6,094 nucleotides of DNA from Anaerotignum sp. Its GTDB lineage: Bacteria > Bacillota > Clostridia > Lachnospirales > Anaerotignaceae. The translations under genes were made by a program, and so were the position numbers. Shown piece by piece: positions 1 through 6,045 of this stretch; the stretch's first letter is position 1, and every line of letters begins with the position of its first letter. The stretch lies in the NCBI GenBank assembly GCA_020024395.1, contig JAHHTV010000095.1, positions 1 to 6,094 of the forward strand, in the 5' to 3' direction. The notes beneath the pieces are model-generated. The model made no database searches. It saw nothing but the letters and a program-made list of their open reading frames with translations, and was not told the origin of the DNA.

Positions 1-506
1 CCATTAAACCCATCTTCAAATACATAACAATTTTGTGGTTCACATGCAATTAACTCTGCTGCCTTCAAAAAGATATCTGGTGCAGGTTTACCATGTTTTA
101 CATCTTGCCCACTCACAATGGCATCAAAATAATCTGTCAATCCACTTGTTTCTAAATTATGTAAAATCATACTGCGTTCACTACTGCTTGCTAGTGCAAT
201 ACCATATTCTGCTTCTCGAAAATATTGTAATATCTGACGTACCCCTTGTTTTTCAGGAACTGCAATTTGTAAATGTTCTCTTACCATTTGCATACCTGCA
301 TCACGAAATTGTTCTGCATTTACATCAGGGTAATAACGATGAATGATTTCTAACAAATATGCACCACTACTACCACAAATGGCAATGGGAAATTCTGGAT
401 GTGCAATTTGTCCAAACTGCTTGGCAACTTCCAACCAACTCATTTGATACAATTTTTCAGTATCAAACAGCAATCCATCCATATCAAAAATTGCACCTTT
501 TTTCAT
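1..506 (-). CDS. HAD-superfamily hydrolase, sugar-phosphatase/beta-PGM-like subfamily (partial, C-terminus beyond window)
   Basis: The reading frame opens at ATG 506-504 and stays open for 168 codons to the window edge, so the 3' end is missing. The start has AGGAGGT at 520-514, 7 nt upstream. HAD motifs appear in order: motif I FDMDGLLFDT (residues 7-16, nucleophile D8 and general acid D10), motif II ASSS (106-109), motif III lysine K140 in GKPAPD, and motif IV acidic pair E164-D165. The stretch between motif I and motif II has the size of a helical C1 cap. This class hydrolyses, or in beta-phosphoglucomutase transfers, phosphate on small sugar phosphates in the cytoplasm. The position matching the cap-hinge His20 of Lactococcus beta-phosphoglucomutase is Tyr20, which favours a phosphatase over a mutase. 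It lies 77 nt downstream of the EIIA gene in the same direction, behind a hairpin. I infer a role in dephosphorylating hexitol or hexose phosphates; the substrate cannot be read from the sequence. Confidence 0.88.
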   Translation of the reverse strand, partial: MKKGAIFDMDGLLFDTEKLYQMSWLEVAKQFGQIAHPEFPIAICGSSGAYLLEIIHRYYPDVNAEQFRDAGMQMVREHLQIAVPEKQGVRQILQYFREAEYGIALASSSERSMILHNLETSGLTDYFDAIVSGQDVKHGKPAPDIFLKAAELIACEPQNCYVFEDGFN

Positions 507-545
507 ATTTTCTACCTCCTATTCGTTTAATAGATACCACAAATG

Positions 546-576
546 AAATACCAACACATTTTTTGTGCTGGTATTT
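546..576 (-). terminator. 13-bp hairpin between EIIA gene and HAD gene, possible weak terminator or processing site
   Basis: Arms 546-558 and 564-576 form a 13-bp stem with a 5-nt loop. On the minus-strand transcript the only imperfection is one G-U pair. It starts 8 nt after the EIIA stop codon. The stem base is A-tract on one side and U-tract on the other, and the following bases are U-rich but broken by C and G, so it is not a textbook intrinsic terminator. It could cause partial termination, protect the upstream mRNA 3' end, or simply reduce expression of the HAD gene. The hairpin is plainly visible; its function is inferred. Confidence 0.5.
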
Positions 577-583
577 GTTATGT

Positions 584-949
584 TTATTCCTCTACAATTT
601 GTATCACTGTACCAATTTTTACAGTAGGCATCTCTTTATTTTCCACATAAATGGTACCTGGCAGCTCCACTTCTGTTTGCCCGCTAAAATTGATGGTACA
701 ATGTCCCAATCCTGCAAGTGTCACAGGTGCTTCTTCTCCCACTGCTGTAATGCGATATGTTTCTTCGTCTACTTTCAATAATTGTCCTGCAACAATTTCT
801 CCATGAATGGGTTCTACTGTTATACTATAACAATAGTCTTGCAATTCTGCTGGTGCAGAATTGCCAAATAAAATAAACATATTTGCTTCTTGAAACTCAT
901 CTACACAACTTCCCATACCAATGACTTTGTTTTCATAAATTATTTTCAT
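584..949 (-). CDS. srlB: PTS glucitol/sorbitol-specific EIIA component
   Basis: This 121-residue protein matches the usual length of the EIIA-Gut family (E. coli SrlB is about 123). EIIA is the cytoplasmic phosphocarrier that takes phosphate from HPr and passes it to the EIIB cysteine. The probable phospho-accepting histidine is H49 in PIHGEI, matching the HGE motif of SrlB. Other family blocks are GNSAPAELQDYC (29-40), ITAVGE (67-72), LGHCTINF (81-88) and ELPGTI (95-100). I chose ATG 949-947 because GAGG (961-958) with A-rich flanks lies about 8 nt upstream and the protein then starts like its relatives. A longer frame from GTG 1039 would add 30 basic, unrelated residues. It is the last PTS gene of the operon and is set apart from the EIIBC gene by an unusually long 106-nt gap. 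L. casei calls this gene gutA. Confidence 0.95.
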   Translation of the reverse strand: MKIIYENKVIGMGSCVDEFQEANMFILFGNSAPAELQDYCYSITVEPIHGEIVAGQLLKVDEETYRITAVGEEAPVTLAGLGHCTINFSGQTEVELPGTIYVENKEMPTVKIGTVIQIVEE

Positions 950-1055
950 CGTTTTAACCTCTTTTTTATCATTTTTTCTGTTTTCGCTATATTTTGATAA
1001 GCGAAAATTTCTGCTGAGGGGACGCTCAAAAACTTCCACTTTATCTACCTATTTA
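950..1055 (-). other. 106-nt gap between EIIBC and EIIA genes, possible small intergenic element
   Basis: All upstream gaps in this operon are 15-24 nt; this one is 106 nt. It holds an 8-bp perfect inverted repeat (TTTTCGCT at 981-988, AGCGAAAA at 1000-1007) with an 11-nt loop that can pair three further bases. A weaker 4-bp one is at 1015-1018/1025-1028. The part around 1011-1028 is locally more GC-rich than the flanking DNA. The minus-strand frame of EIIA stays open through the gap from GTG 1039. Its codons (CTC, CGC, CCC, CGT, AGC) are rarely used in the neighbouring genes, so I do not think it is translated as part of EIIA. It could be an mRNA processing or stability site, or a copy of a dispersed intergenic repeat. 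Confidence 0.5.
981..1007 (-). repeat. Inverted repeat (8-bp stem) upstream of EIIA gene
   Basis: Perfect arms TTTTCGCT and AGCGAAAA flank ATATTTTGATA, and after an A-A mismatch TAT/ATA can extend the stem. It ends 31 nt before the EIIA start codon and about 20 nt before its ribosome site, so it does not cover the site. No U-run follows on either strand in terminator fashion. It may stabilise the downstream mRNA end after cleavage and allow EIIA to be made in different amounts from EIIBC. Confidence 0.55.
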
Positions 1056-2084
1056 TTACATAACATACAAACCAACACTTGCTGCAAATGCAATCAATAC
1101 ACGAATCCAACCAGTCAAAAATCTGGAATACATGACAGACACTACCCCAACTTCTATGGTTTCTGTTTCTGCTTCTGCCAAACCTAACCCTACTGGAATA
1201 AAGTCACACGCACCCTGACAGTTGATTGCAAACAATGCAGGCAATGCCATATGTGGTGCAATATTGCCTTTCCCAATTTCTGCACCAATCAATGTACCAA
1301 TAATTTGTGCGATAACCGCACCAGGGCCCAACAATGCGGATAATCCTGGAATAGAACAAATCACACCCAATGCAACCAAACCAAATATATTATTTGCAAA
1401 TGGTGTCAACACAGATGCAAATGCATTCCCAAAACCAGAACCATTGATAATACCAATCAACATAGATACAAATGCCATAAATGGTAATAATGTTGTGATA
1501 CAAGTTTGAATGGCATCTCTTGCTGCCTGATAAAATGTATTGACAACTTTTCCGGCACCCAAGCCAACTTTTGTCAACAAAGATTTATTTTTCTGTTGTG
1601 CCAATGTTTCAGACACTTTTTGGTCTGCATTAAATTTTACTTTTTGTGTTGTTTCTTCTTTGGCACTTGCTGTTTCTTCTTCCCATTTCCCTGATGCAGG
1701 TGCATCTGCTTCTGCCAAAGAAATTTGTTGTGATGTTACCGCAGACACATAAATATCTTCTGTAATAAATTTTGCCATTGGGCCAGATTTTCCAACAGGC
1801 ATAATGTTTATAGTTGGAATACCTTTTTTGGGGTAAATGCCACAACGCAATGTACCACCACAGTCAATAATAACCAAACCCAATTCTTCTTCTGGACAAT
1901 TTGTCTGAAATCCATTGACAGGTTCCATACCAGAAAGTGATACAATTTTTTGCAAACATTCTGGTTCTGCACCGCCACCTGTAATATACATCACTTTATT
2001 TCTTTTTGCTGTTGGTTTTACCACCAATGGACCACCAAAACCACCAGTACCTCTTTCAATACGAATGGAACGATACTCTTCCAT
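1056..2084 (-). CDS. srlE: PTS glucitol/sorbitol-specific EIIBC component
   Basis: This 342-residue inner-membrane protein fuses the EIIB domain to part of the EIIC transport domain. The N-terminal EIIB-Gut domain (about 1-120) contains [13 protein letters not shown] (8-20) and [15 protein letters not shown] (72-86). C75 is the expected phosphocysteine. Residues 122-168 form a charged Ala/Glu/Lys-rich linker. The C-terminal membrane domain (about 175-342) has hydrophobic segments near 192-214, 227-247, 250-272 and 320-342, and the motifs [13 protein letters not shown] (199-211), [10 protein letters not shown] (251-260) and [16 protein letters not shown] (285-300). These closely resemble E. 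coli SrlE. ATG 2084-2082 is preceded by AGGAGGT (2097-2091) at 6 nt. It follows the EIIC gene by 23 nt, the usual coupling of the split sorbitol permease. L. casei calls this gene gutB. Confidence 0.97.
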   Translation of the reverse strand: MEEYRSIRIERGTGGFGGPLVVKPTAKRNKVMYITGGGAEPECLQKIVSLSGMEPVNGFQTNCPEEELGLVIIDCGGTLRCGIYPKKGIPTINIMPVGKSGPMAKFITEDIYVSAVTSQQISLAEADAPASGKWEEETASAKEETTQKVKFNADQKVSETLAQQKNKSLLTKVGLGAGKVVNTFYQAARDAIQTCITTLLPFMAFVSMLIGIINGSGFGNAFASVLTPFANNIFGLVALGVICSIPGLSALLGPGAVIAQIIGTLIGAEIGKGNIAPHMALPALFAINCQGACDFIPVGLGLAEAETETIEVGVVSVMYSRFLTGWIRVLIAFAASVGLYVM

Positions 2085-2107
2085 GTTTCTACCTCCTCAA
2101 ATGCTTC

Positions 2108-2659
2108 TTACTTCGCCACGTGCAATTCTCTACTCAATTTCACGCCTTGTTGTTTTTCTACAAAACGTGTGGTAAATTCTGTTGCCCAACCAGAAATAAA
2201 GTTTGCAACCAAACCAACCAACAAATATCTCACAGCCAACGGTGTTACATCTAATCCCAACATGGTGATACCATTTGCAATACCCAACCAAATAAATAAT
2301 TCAGAAGCATTGATATGTGGGAAAATACCATTGTTTGTATGACAATGATATGTTGCAGAAGCATAATAACAAGGTTTATAAAATTCTGGTAAAAATCTAC
2401 CAATAGAAAGTGCCATAGGGTTACCCAACATAAAAGCACTAATAAACGGCAATACCATATATCTCAAAAGAGGATTTTTGGTACAAATTTTTGCAAATTT
2501 TTCTACTTTGTCATCCCCTGCCAATGCAATAATAGAATTCATACATACCAACAACATCAATATCGTTGGAATAATGCCTGTTACCCAGCTCATAAACTGC
2601 TGTCCACCCAATGTGAATAAATTCATAAAACCAGAAGCTAATTCAATGATAAAATCCAT
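2108..2659 (-). CDS. srlA: PTS glucitol/sorbitol-specific EIIC component
   Basis: This 183-residue integral membrane protein forms the sorbitol translocation channel with the membrane half of EIIBC. The length agrees with E. coli SrlA (about 187). Family motifs are VTGIIPTILMLLVCMN (26-41), NPLLRYMVLPF (62-72), GNPMALSIGRFLPE (79-92), KPCYYASATYHCHTNNG (95-111), FPHINASELF (113-122) and AVRYLLVGLVANF (142-154). Hydrophobic stretches lie near 25-46, 64-80, 120-135 and 141-158. The start ATG 2659-2657 has GGAAGGTGG (2674-2666) upstream with 6 nt spacing, and this ribosome site abuts the gutM stop codon, suggesting translational coupling. L. casei calls this gene gutC. Confidence 0.97.
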   Translation of the reverse strand: MDFIIELASGFMNLFTLGGQQFMSWVTGIIPTILMLLVCMNSIIALAGDDKVEKFAKICTKNPLLRYMVLPFISAFMLGNPMALSIGRFLPEFYKPCYYASATYHCHTNNGIFPHINASELFIWLGIANGITMLGLDVTPLAVRYLLVGLVANFISGWATEFTTRFVEKQQGVKLSRELHVAK

Positions 2660-2674
2660 ATTCTTCCACCTTCC

Positions 2675-3130
2675 TTATTGTACATGATTTTGACTTTTTC
2701 TGAATAAATTTCCCATAGAATGCCCAAAACGTGCAAGTGGTGTTGGTGGATATTCAATATGTTCTCCTGCCATATAAGTACGATATGTCAAAGAAGCATC
2801 AATAATGGCTTTTCCCAAATTTTTATGTCCCTTTGGCAAATCAGCTTCTGTCAAATATCCAATATGTTTCCCTTCAAATCCAGAAAGCGGTTTGACACGT
2901 GCAAAACAGGTAACTCCTTCTAATTTGCGTGCTGTTTGTATCACCCCTGCATCATCAATTAAAAACAGAACAATCGCCCCTGCAAAAAAACCACCAGATT
3001 TTCTGCCACAAGCCACTTTGCCTTGTCGACGCAGTTTCAAAAATTCATTTGAAAAATGTTTCATCTGTATGCCGCTCAATATCATTTGCAGTAAAAACAT
3101 TGCCAATAATGCAACTGCCAATTGTACCAT
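2675..3130 (-). CDS. gutM: GutM, glucitol operon accessory activator, membrane-anchored
   Basis: A 151-residue member of the GutM family, proteins encoded in sorbitol operons and needed with the main regulator for full induction in E. coli and L. casei. One N-terminal hydrophobic helix (residues 2-20, VQLAVALLAMFLL onwards) is followed by a basic stretch (MKHFSNEFLKLRRQGK) expected on the cytoplasmic side. A soluble domain follows with GGFFAGAIVLFLID (46-59), IQTARKLEGVTCFAR and GKAIIDA. It is longer than E. coli GutM (about 119), with a C-terminal tail ending in NLFRKSQNHVQ. I chose ATG 3130-3128: GGAGGAG at 3143-3137 sits 6 nt upstream. A GTG start at 3145 would place that ribosome site inside the gene. 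Biochemical action is unknown; acting at the membrane on GutR is an inference. Confidence 0.93.
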   Translation of the reverse strand: MVQLAVALLAMFLLQMILSGIQMKHFSNEFLKLRRQGKVACGRKSGGFFAGAIVLFLIDDAGVIQTARKLEGVTCFARVKPLSGFEGKHIGYLTEADLPKGHKNLGKAIIDASLTYRTYMAGEHIEYPPTPLARFGHSMGNLFRKSQNHVQ

Positions 3131-3136
3131 TTTGTT

Positions 3137-3143
3137 CTCCTCC
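3137..3143 (-). promoter_or_regulatory. gutM ribosome binding site (decides the start)
   Basis: GGAGGAG lies 6 nt before ATG 3130-3128. It overlaps the codons that a GTG start at 3145 would use, so the ATG is the better start and the protein is 151 rather than 156 residues long. Confidence 0.85.
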
Positions 3144-3153
3144 ACTCTATGAC

Positions 3154-5067
3154 TTATCTACCAACTTGCAAATACAATGCATGCAACAATGCTTGAAAAT
3201 CTTTTGCATTTGCAATTTTTTCTAATAATGCTGTATCCTGTGTAATATGCATAATTTCATCATATACACGAATGAGCAATTCTTCTTGTTTGCTTTCTTC
3301 TGGCAATGCCAGTAAAAATATAATGCGAACATGGTGTTGCTGGTATGTGATTGGTTCTTCAAATACACCAATCGCTAACACCAATTTGTCGCTTGCATAC
3401 TGCACTGTATGCGGAATGGCAATGGTATCAAATACCATACTGCCCCTTTCCTCTCTACATTGCAAGCGTTCCTTAAAATCTTTGTCAAGCTGTCCTGACG
3501 CTGTCAAACAATCCACCATATATGCAATTCCTTGTTCATAAGAAGTGCATGTATCCAATCGGAAAAATTTCCCTTGATCCAATAAACTTGCCATCACAAA
3601 CCAGTTATTGTCTAATACTGGTACTTCTATCTGGTCCCAATATCGTGCTTTTTCAATTTTGTGAATTAACTCTTGCTCTTGAAATATCTCATAAATACGA
3701 ATGACGGGTCTTTTGCAAGAACAATTTAAGTCTACGGTTGTCAATACAATATCATATCCATTCAAAATATCGCTTGTAATGGTATCATAAGGAAACACAG
3801 TCAATTCAGCAGAACTATCTAACACTTTACGAAGCTGTGCAGCCATCAGCCTTGCTGTCACACGCCCTGTACCACAAACCACAGCAACATGAAATACTTT
3901 TTTGTGTTTTTGACTGTTTTCTTCTAAAAAAATACTAAAATAAGATGCCAAATATCCTTTTTCATCTTCAGATACAACACAATCATATTCCTCTTGTATC
4001 ACATTTGCTGCAATATTCGCCATACGATATGCCAATGGATATTTTTTTTGCAATTCTTCAACGAGCGGGTTTTTGAGGCGTACACGAAAACGTAACCGAT
4101 TGACCATAAACATCAGATGATACAAAAATTCTTCTGTAAATTCTCCACTATCTATGGTAATATTCATTTCTATTTTGATACGTTCCAATACACGCTCCAT
4201 CAATCCCTGAACAGAATTATCCAACGAAATACATTGCATGACTTCCAAATCCGATGGTGTACGCATACCAATAATTGGCAAAAACACAAAAATTCGTTCT
4301 TCTATTGGCAATGTAATATGCAAAAACTGCTCTATATGATGTAAAAGTGTATCCACAAATGCAAATTCTTGTCTTTCTGTCAAATCGTAAAATTGTTCTG
4401 GAAGTGTACCAATGCCATGTTCTTTTAAATATCTATCCAGCATCAGTGTCAAAAACATTAAAAACGACTGCTGTACACTCATTCCCCAACTACTTTTGGC
4501 AAATGTTTTTGTAACCATTTGCACAATTTCTGCATCTAGTGGATATTCTCCATATAATGTATGATACGAATTTTCTAAAACATATTTGCGAATATCCATT
4601 TCACAGCCACATAATAACAATCCTCTGTTTTGTTTTCCTACAATGGAAATGTTATATTGTTGCAATTCCGCTCTCAATTTTTTCAAATCACCCACAAATG
4701 TTGTGCGAGCAATATTCATTTCATATGCCAATTCGTCCATCAACACAGGCTCTTGTGCTTGCAATAGCTTTTCAAAAATATATTCCATACGATTTGTCAC
4801 ACAATTTAGCACATCATCTGTACGATATAATTGCTCTACCATTTTGCGATACTGTGTCATATCAAATATCCGTAGTGTATAATTCCCACGCATACCATCT
4901 ATGCTCGCATGTGGTTTCAAAACTTCATTTAGTTGTTTGATGTCATTTCGTATTGTACGCTCACTAACATCGAGTTTTGATGCAAGGGTAGCCACGGTCA
5001 TTGATTGTGCTTTTTGAAAAATATGTATCAACTGTGCCAATCTATTTTCATAAAACGAAGACTTCAC
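3154..5067 (-). CDS. gutR: PRD-domain transcriptional activator of the sorbitol operon (GutR/MtlR type)
   Basis: This 637-residue protein is a multidomain PTS-controlled activator. Domains in order are: a DeoR-like helix-turn-helix (about 24-46, LASKLDVSERTIRNDI), a second HTH (about 106-131, ELAYEMNIARTTFVGDLKKL), PRD1 (about 190-290), PRD2 (about 305-385), an EIIB-Gat-like domain (391-450, C398 in VVCGTG) and an EIIA-like domain (about 490-637, H553 in IAIPHT). Such regulators bind DNA and are set by HPr- and EII-dependent phosphorylation. PRD2 keeps its first histidine (H317 in LYHLMFMVNR). The other three canonical PRD histidine positions appear to be F205, P264 and Y376. The GTG start (5067-5065) is the first possible start after an in-frame stop and leaves room for the first helix. 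Its ribosome site (AAAGG, 5083-5079) is 11 nt away, suggesting weak translation. It lies between the dehydrogenase and gutM genes, as in L. casei. Confidence 0.92.
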   Translation of the reverse strand: MKSSFYENRLAQLIHIFQKAQSMTVATLASKLDVSERTIRNDIKQLNEVLKPHASIDGMRGNYTLRIFDMTQYRKMVEQLYRTDDVLNCVTNRMEYIFEKLLQAQEPVLMDELAYEMNIARTTFVGDLKKLRAELQQYNISIVGKQNRGLLLCGCEMDIRKYVLENSYHTLYGEYPLDAEIVQMVTKTFAKSSWGMSVQQSFLMFLTLMLDRYLKEHGIGTLPEQFYDLTERQEFAFVDTLLHHIEQFLHITLPIEERIFVFLPIIGMRTPSDLEVMQCISLDNSVQGLMERVLERIKIEMNITIDSGEFTEEFLYHLMFMVNRLRFRVRLKNPLVEELQKKYPLAYRMANIAANVIQEEYDCVVSEDEKGYLASYFSIFLEENSQKHKKVFHVAVVCGTGRVTARLMAAQLRKVLDSSAELTVFPYDTITSDILNGYDIVLTTVDLNCSCKRPVIRIYEIFQEQELIHKIEKARYWDQIEVPVLDNNWFVMASLLDQGKFFRLDTCTSYEQGIAYMVDCLTASGQLDKDFKERLQCREERGSMVFDTIAIPHTVQYASDKLVLAIGVFEEPITYQQHHVRIIFLLALPEESKQEELLIRVYDEIMHITQDTALLEKIANAKDFQALLHALYLQVGR

Positions 5068-5068
5068 C

Positions 5069-5083
5069 TTACATCAAACCTTT
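5069..5083 (-). promoter_or_regulatory. gutR ribosome site with an ATG-TAA start-stop pair before the GTG start
   Basis: AAAGG (5083-5079) is the only Shine-Dalgarno-like match before the gutR GTG start and lies 11 nt away. Between them, ATG (5074-5072) is followed at once by TAA (5071-5069). A start-stop pair nearer the ribosome site could compete for initiation and keep regulator levels low. Sequence is clear; effect is speculative. Confidence 0.35.
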
Positions 5084-5091
5084 CTTTATGT

Positions 5092-5892
5092 TTATCCGCG
5101 TGATTTTCCACCTGAAATATTGATGGTTGTACCAGTTATATAACTTGCACGTTCAGAAATCAGGTATGTCACCAAATCACCCACTTCGTCCAATTTTCCA
5201 TCCTTGCCCAAAGGAATCACTTTGCTATAATCTGTGGACAATTCTTCTGGCTTGCAACCACGTGTATATGCCAGTGCTGCATTGTATGCCTCTGTACGCA
5301 AACCTGTCGCCTCCATAATACCAGGGGCGCAAGCCAATACACGAATTTGATATTTTCCAAGTTCTTTTGCCCAAGAACGTGTAAAACTATCCACAGCCCC
5401 TTTTGTTGCAGCATATGCAGACTGTCCCTGAGAACCTTCTTTGCCAGATTCAGAAGACATATTGACAATCACACCGCTTTTCTGTTTGACCATTTGTTTT
5501 GCACAAGCCTGTGCACACAAGAATACACCTTTTACATTTACAGCAAACATTTTTTCAAATGCAGTATCATTCAATTCATATTGTGGTTGTTCTCCTACCA
5601 CATCTACCAACAATCTTGGCAAGTTAATACCCGCATTATTTATCAGTGCATCAATTTTACCATATTTTTCCACTACAAAAGCTACCATTTTTTCCACACT
5701 GTTTCTGTCTGTCACATCACATTGTACATAAAAAATACCTTCTGTTTCTGTTCCAGTTTGTACATTCATGTCCACAACCACTGTCGTTGCACCTTCTCGA
5801 ACCAAAGATTGTGCAATATGCTTACCAATACCAGATGCACCTCCTGTGACAATGGCAACTTTGCCATCTAAATTCAGCCAATTTTGACTCAT
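5092..5892 (-). CDS. gutF: Sorbitol-6-phosphate 2-dehydrogenase, SDR family (SorD/GutF-like)
   Basis: This 266-residue cytoplasmic enzyme is expected to oxidise sorbitol-6-phosphate to fructose-6-phosphate with NAD. Short-chain dehydrogenase hallmarks are the cofactor motif TGGASGIG (16-23), D41 at the end of beta-2 (favouring NAD over NADP), NNAG (85-88), active-site N119, S147, Y160 and K164. The C-terminal ASYITGTTINISGGKSRG (249-266) and NLPRLLVD (90-97), SSESGKEGSQGQS (146-158) and FTRSWAKELGKY (170-181) closely resemble SorD of the Klebsiella sorbose operon and lactobacillus GutF. They do not resemble E. coli SrlD, so this is a different SDR branch serving the same step. ATG 5892-5890 has GGGAGG (5906-5901) 8 nt upstream. 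It is the first gene of the operon, 24 nt before gutR. Assignment to sorbitol-6-phosphate rests on family resemblance plus the PTS neighbours. Confidence 0.93.
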   Translation of the reverse strand: MSQNWLNLDGKVAIVTGGASGIGKHIAQSLVREGATTVVVDMNVQTGTETEGIFYVQCDVTDRNSVEKMVAFVVEKYGKIDALINNAGINLPRLLVDVVGEQPQYELNDTAFEKMFAVNVKGVFLCAQACAKQMVKQKSGVIVNMSSESGKEGSQGQSAYAATKGAVDSFTRSWAKELGKYQIRVLACAPGIMEATGLRTEAYNAALAYTRGCKPEELSTDYSKVIPLGKDGKLDEVGDLVTYLISERASYITGTTINISGGKSRG

Positions 5893-5911
5893 TGAAAATT
5901 CCTCCCATCTG

Positions 5912-5931
5912 TTTGTACTTAATTTTACAAA
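5912..5931 (-). repeat. Inverted repeat TTTGTA-N8-TACAAA in the operon leader
   Basis: Six-base arms at 5912-5917 and 5926-5931 flank 8 nt, 5-6 nt upstream of the dehydrogenase ribosome site. It could be a protein-binding site or a weak leader hairpin. In AT-rich DNA such a match may also be chance. Confidence 0.3.
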
Positions 5932-5955
5932 AATACAACACTTTTGTTTGTTACT

Positions 5956-5984
5956 ATTTTAGATGAGAAGATATATTTTTTTAA
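5956..5984 (-). promoter_or_regulatory. Candidate sigma-A promoter for the sorbitol operon
   Basis: TAAAAT (5961-5956) as -10 is preceded 17 nt upstream by TTAAAA (5984-5979) as a poor -35, which is typical of promoters that need an activator. Transcription would start near 5949, giving a leader of about 57 nt before the dehydrogenase gene. Repeated blocks lie just upstream, where an activator would bind. AT-rich surroundings offer other choices, for example TTGCAA at 5999-5994 with TATATC at 5975-5970, so the exact promoter is uncertain. Confidence 0.35.
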
Positions 5985-5986
5985 TG

Positions 5987-6045
5987 CCATATTTTGCAAC
6001 CATATGGAAATATATAAATACACCATTTTTCCATATCCATTGCAA
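5987..6045. promoter_or_regulatory. Repeated CCATAT/TTGCAA blocks upstream of the operon, candidate activator binding region
   Basis: On the plus strand CCATAT followed by TTGCAA occurs twice: 5987-5992 with 5994-5999, and 6031-6036 with 6040-6045, about 44-46 bp or four helical turns apart. Between them, ATATGGAAA (6002-6010) and TTTCCATAT (6028-6036) form a 9-bp inverted repeat with a 17-nt spacer, and CCATATGG (6000-6007) is an 8-bp palindrome. This lies upstream of the candidate -35 and would suit a dimeric PRD activator such as GutR. The repeats are visible; the binding protein is inferred. Confidence 0.4.

Noticed and set aside
507..583. Separate promoter for the HAD gene (TTGGTA with TATTAA)
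   Set aside because: The start of transcription would fall at the ribosome site, and both boxes are poor matches overlapping the hairpin.
359..781. 140-residue plus-strand open frame across the HAD-EIIA junction
   Set aside because: It is antisense to two well-supported genes and their hairpin, with no recognisable motif.
950..1039. N-terminal extension of the EIIA protein by 30 residues from GTG 1039
   Set aside because: The extension is basic, unlike any EIIA-Gut start, has atypical codons and no ribosome site I can see; ATG 949 has a proper site and gives the family length.
3131..3145. gutM starting at GTG 3145
   Set aside because: GTGGAGGAG is itself the ribosome site for ATG 3130; the extra five residues add nothing recognisable.
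4539..4940. 133-residue plus-strand open frame opposite gutR
   Set aside because: Shadow of the regulator gene; His/Tyr/Ser-rich composition expected from the complementary strand of AT-rich coding DNA.
3154..5067. Regulator as a BglG/LicT-type RNA antiterminator
   Set aside because: The N-terminus has two DNA-binding helix-turn-helix motifs rather than the short RNA-binding domain, and I find no antiterminator/terminator pair in the leader.
5347..5871. 174-residue plus-strand open frame opposite the dehydrogenase gene
   Set aside because: It is an antisense shadow of a clear SDR gene; rich in Cys, His, Phe and Ile with no domain pattern and no ribosome site.
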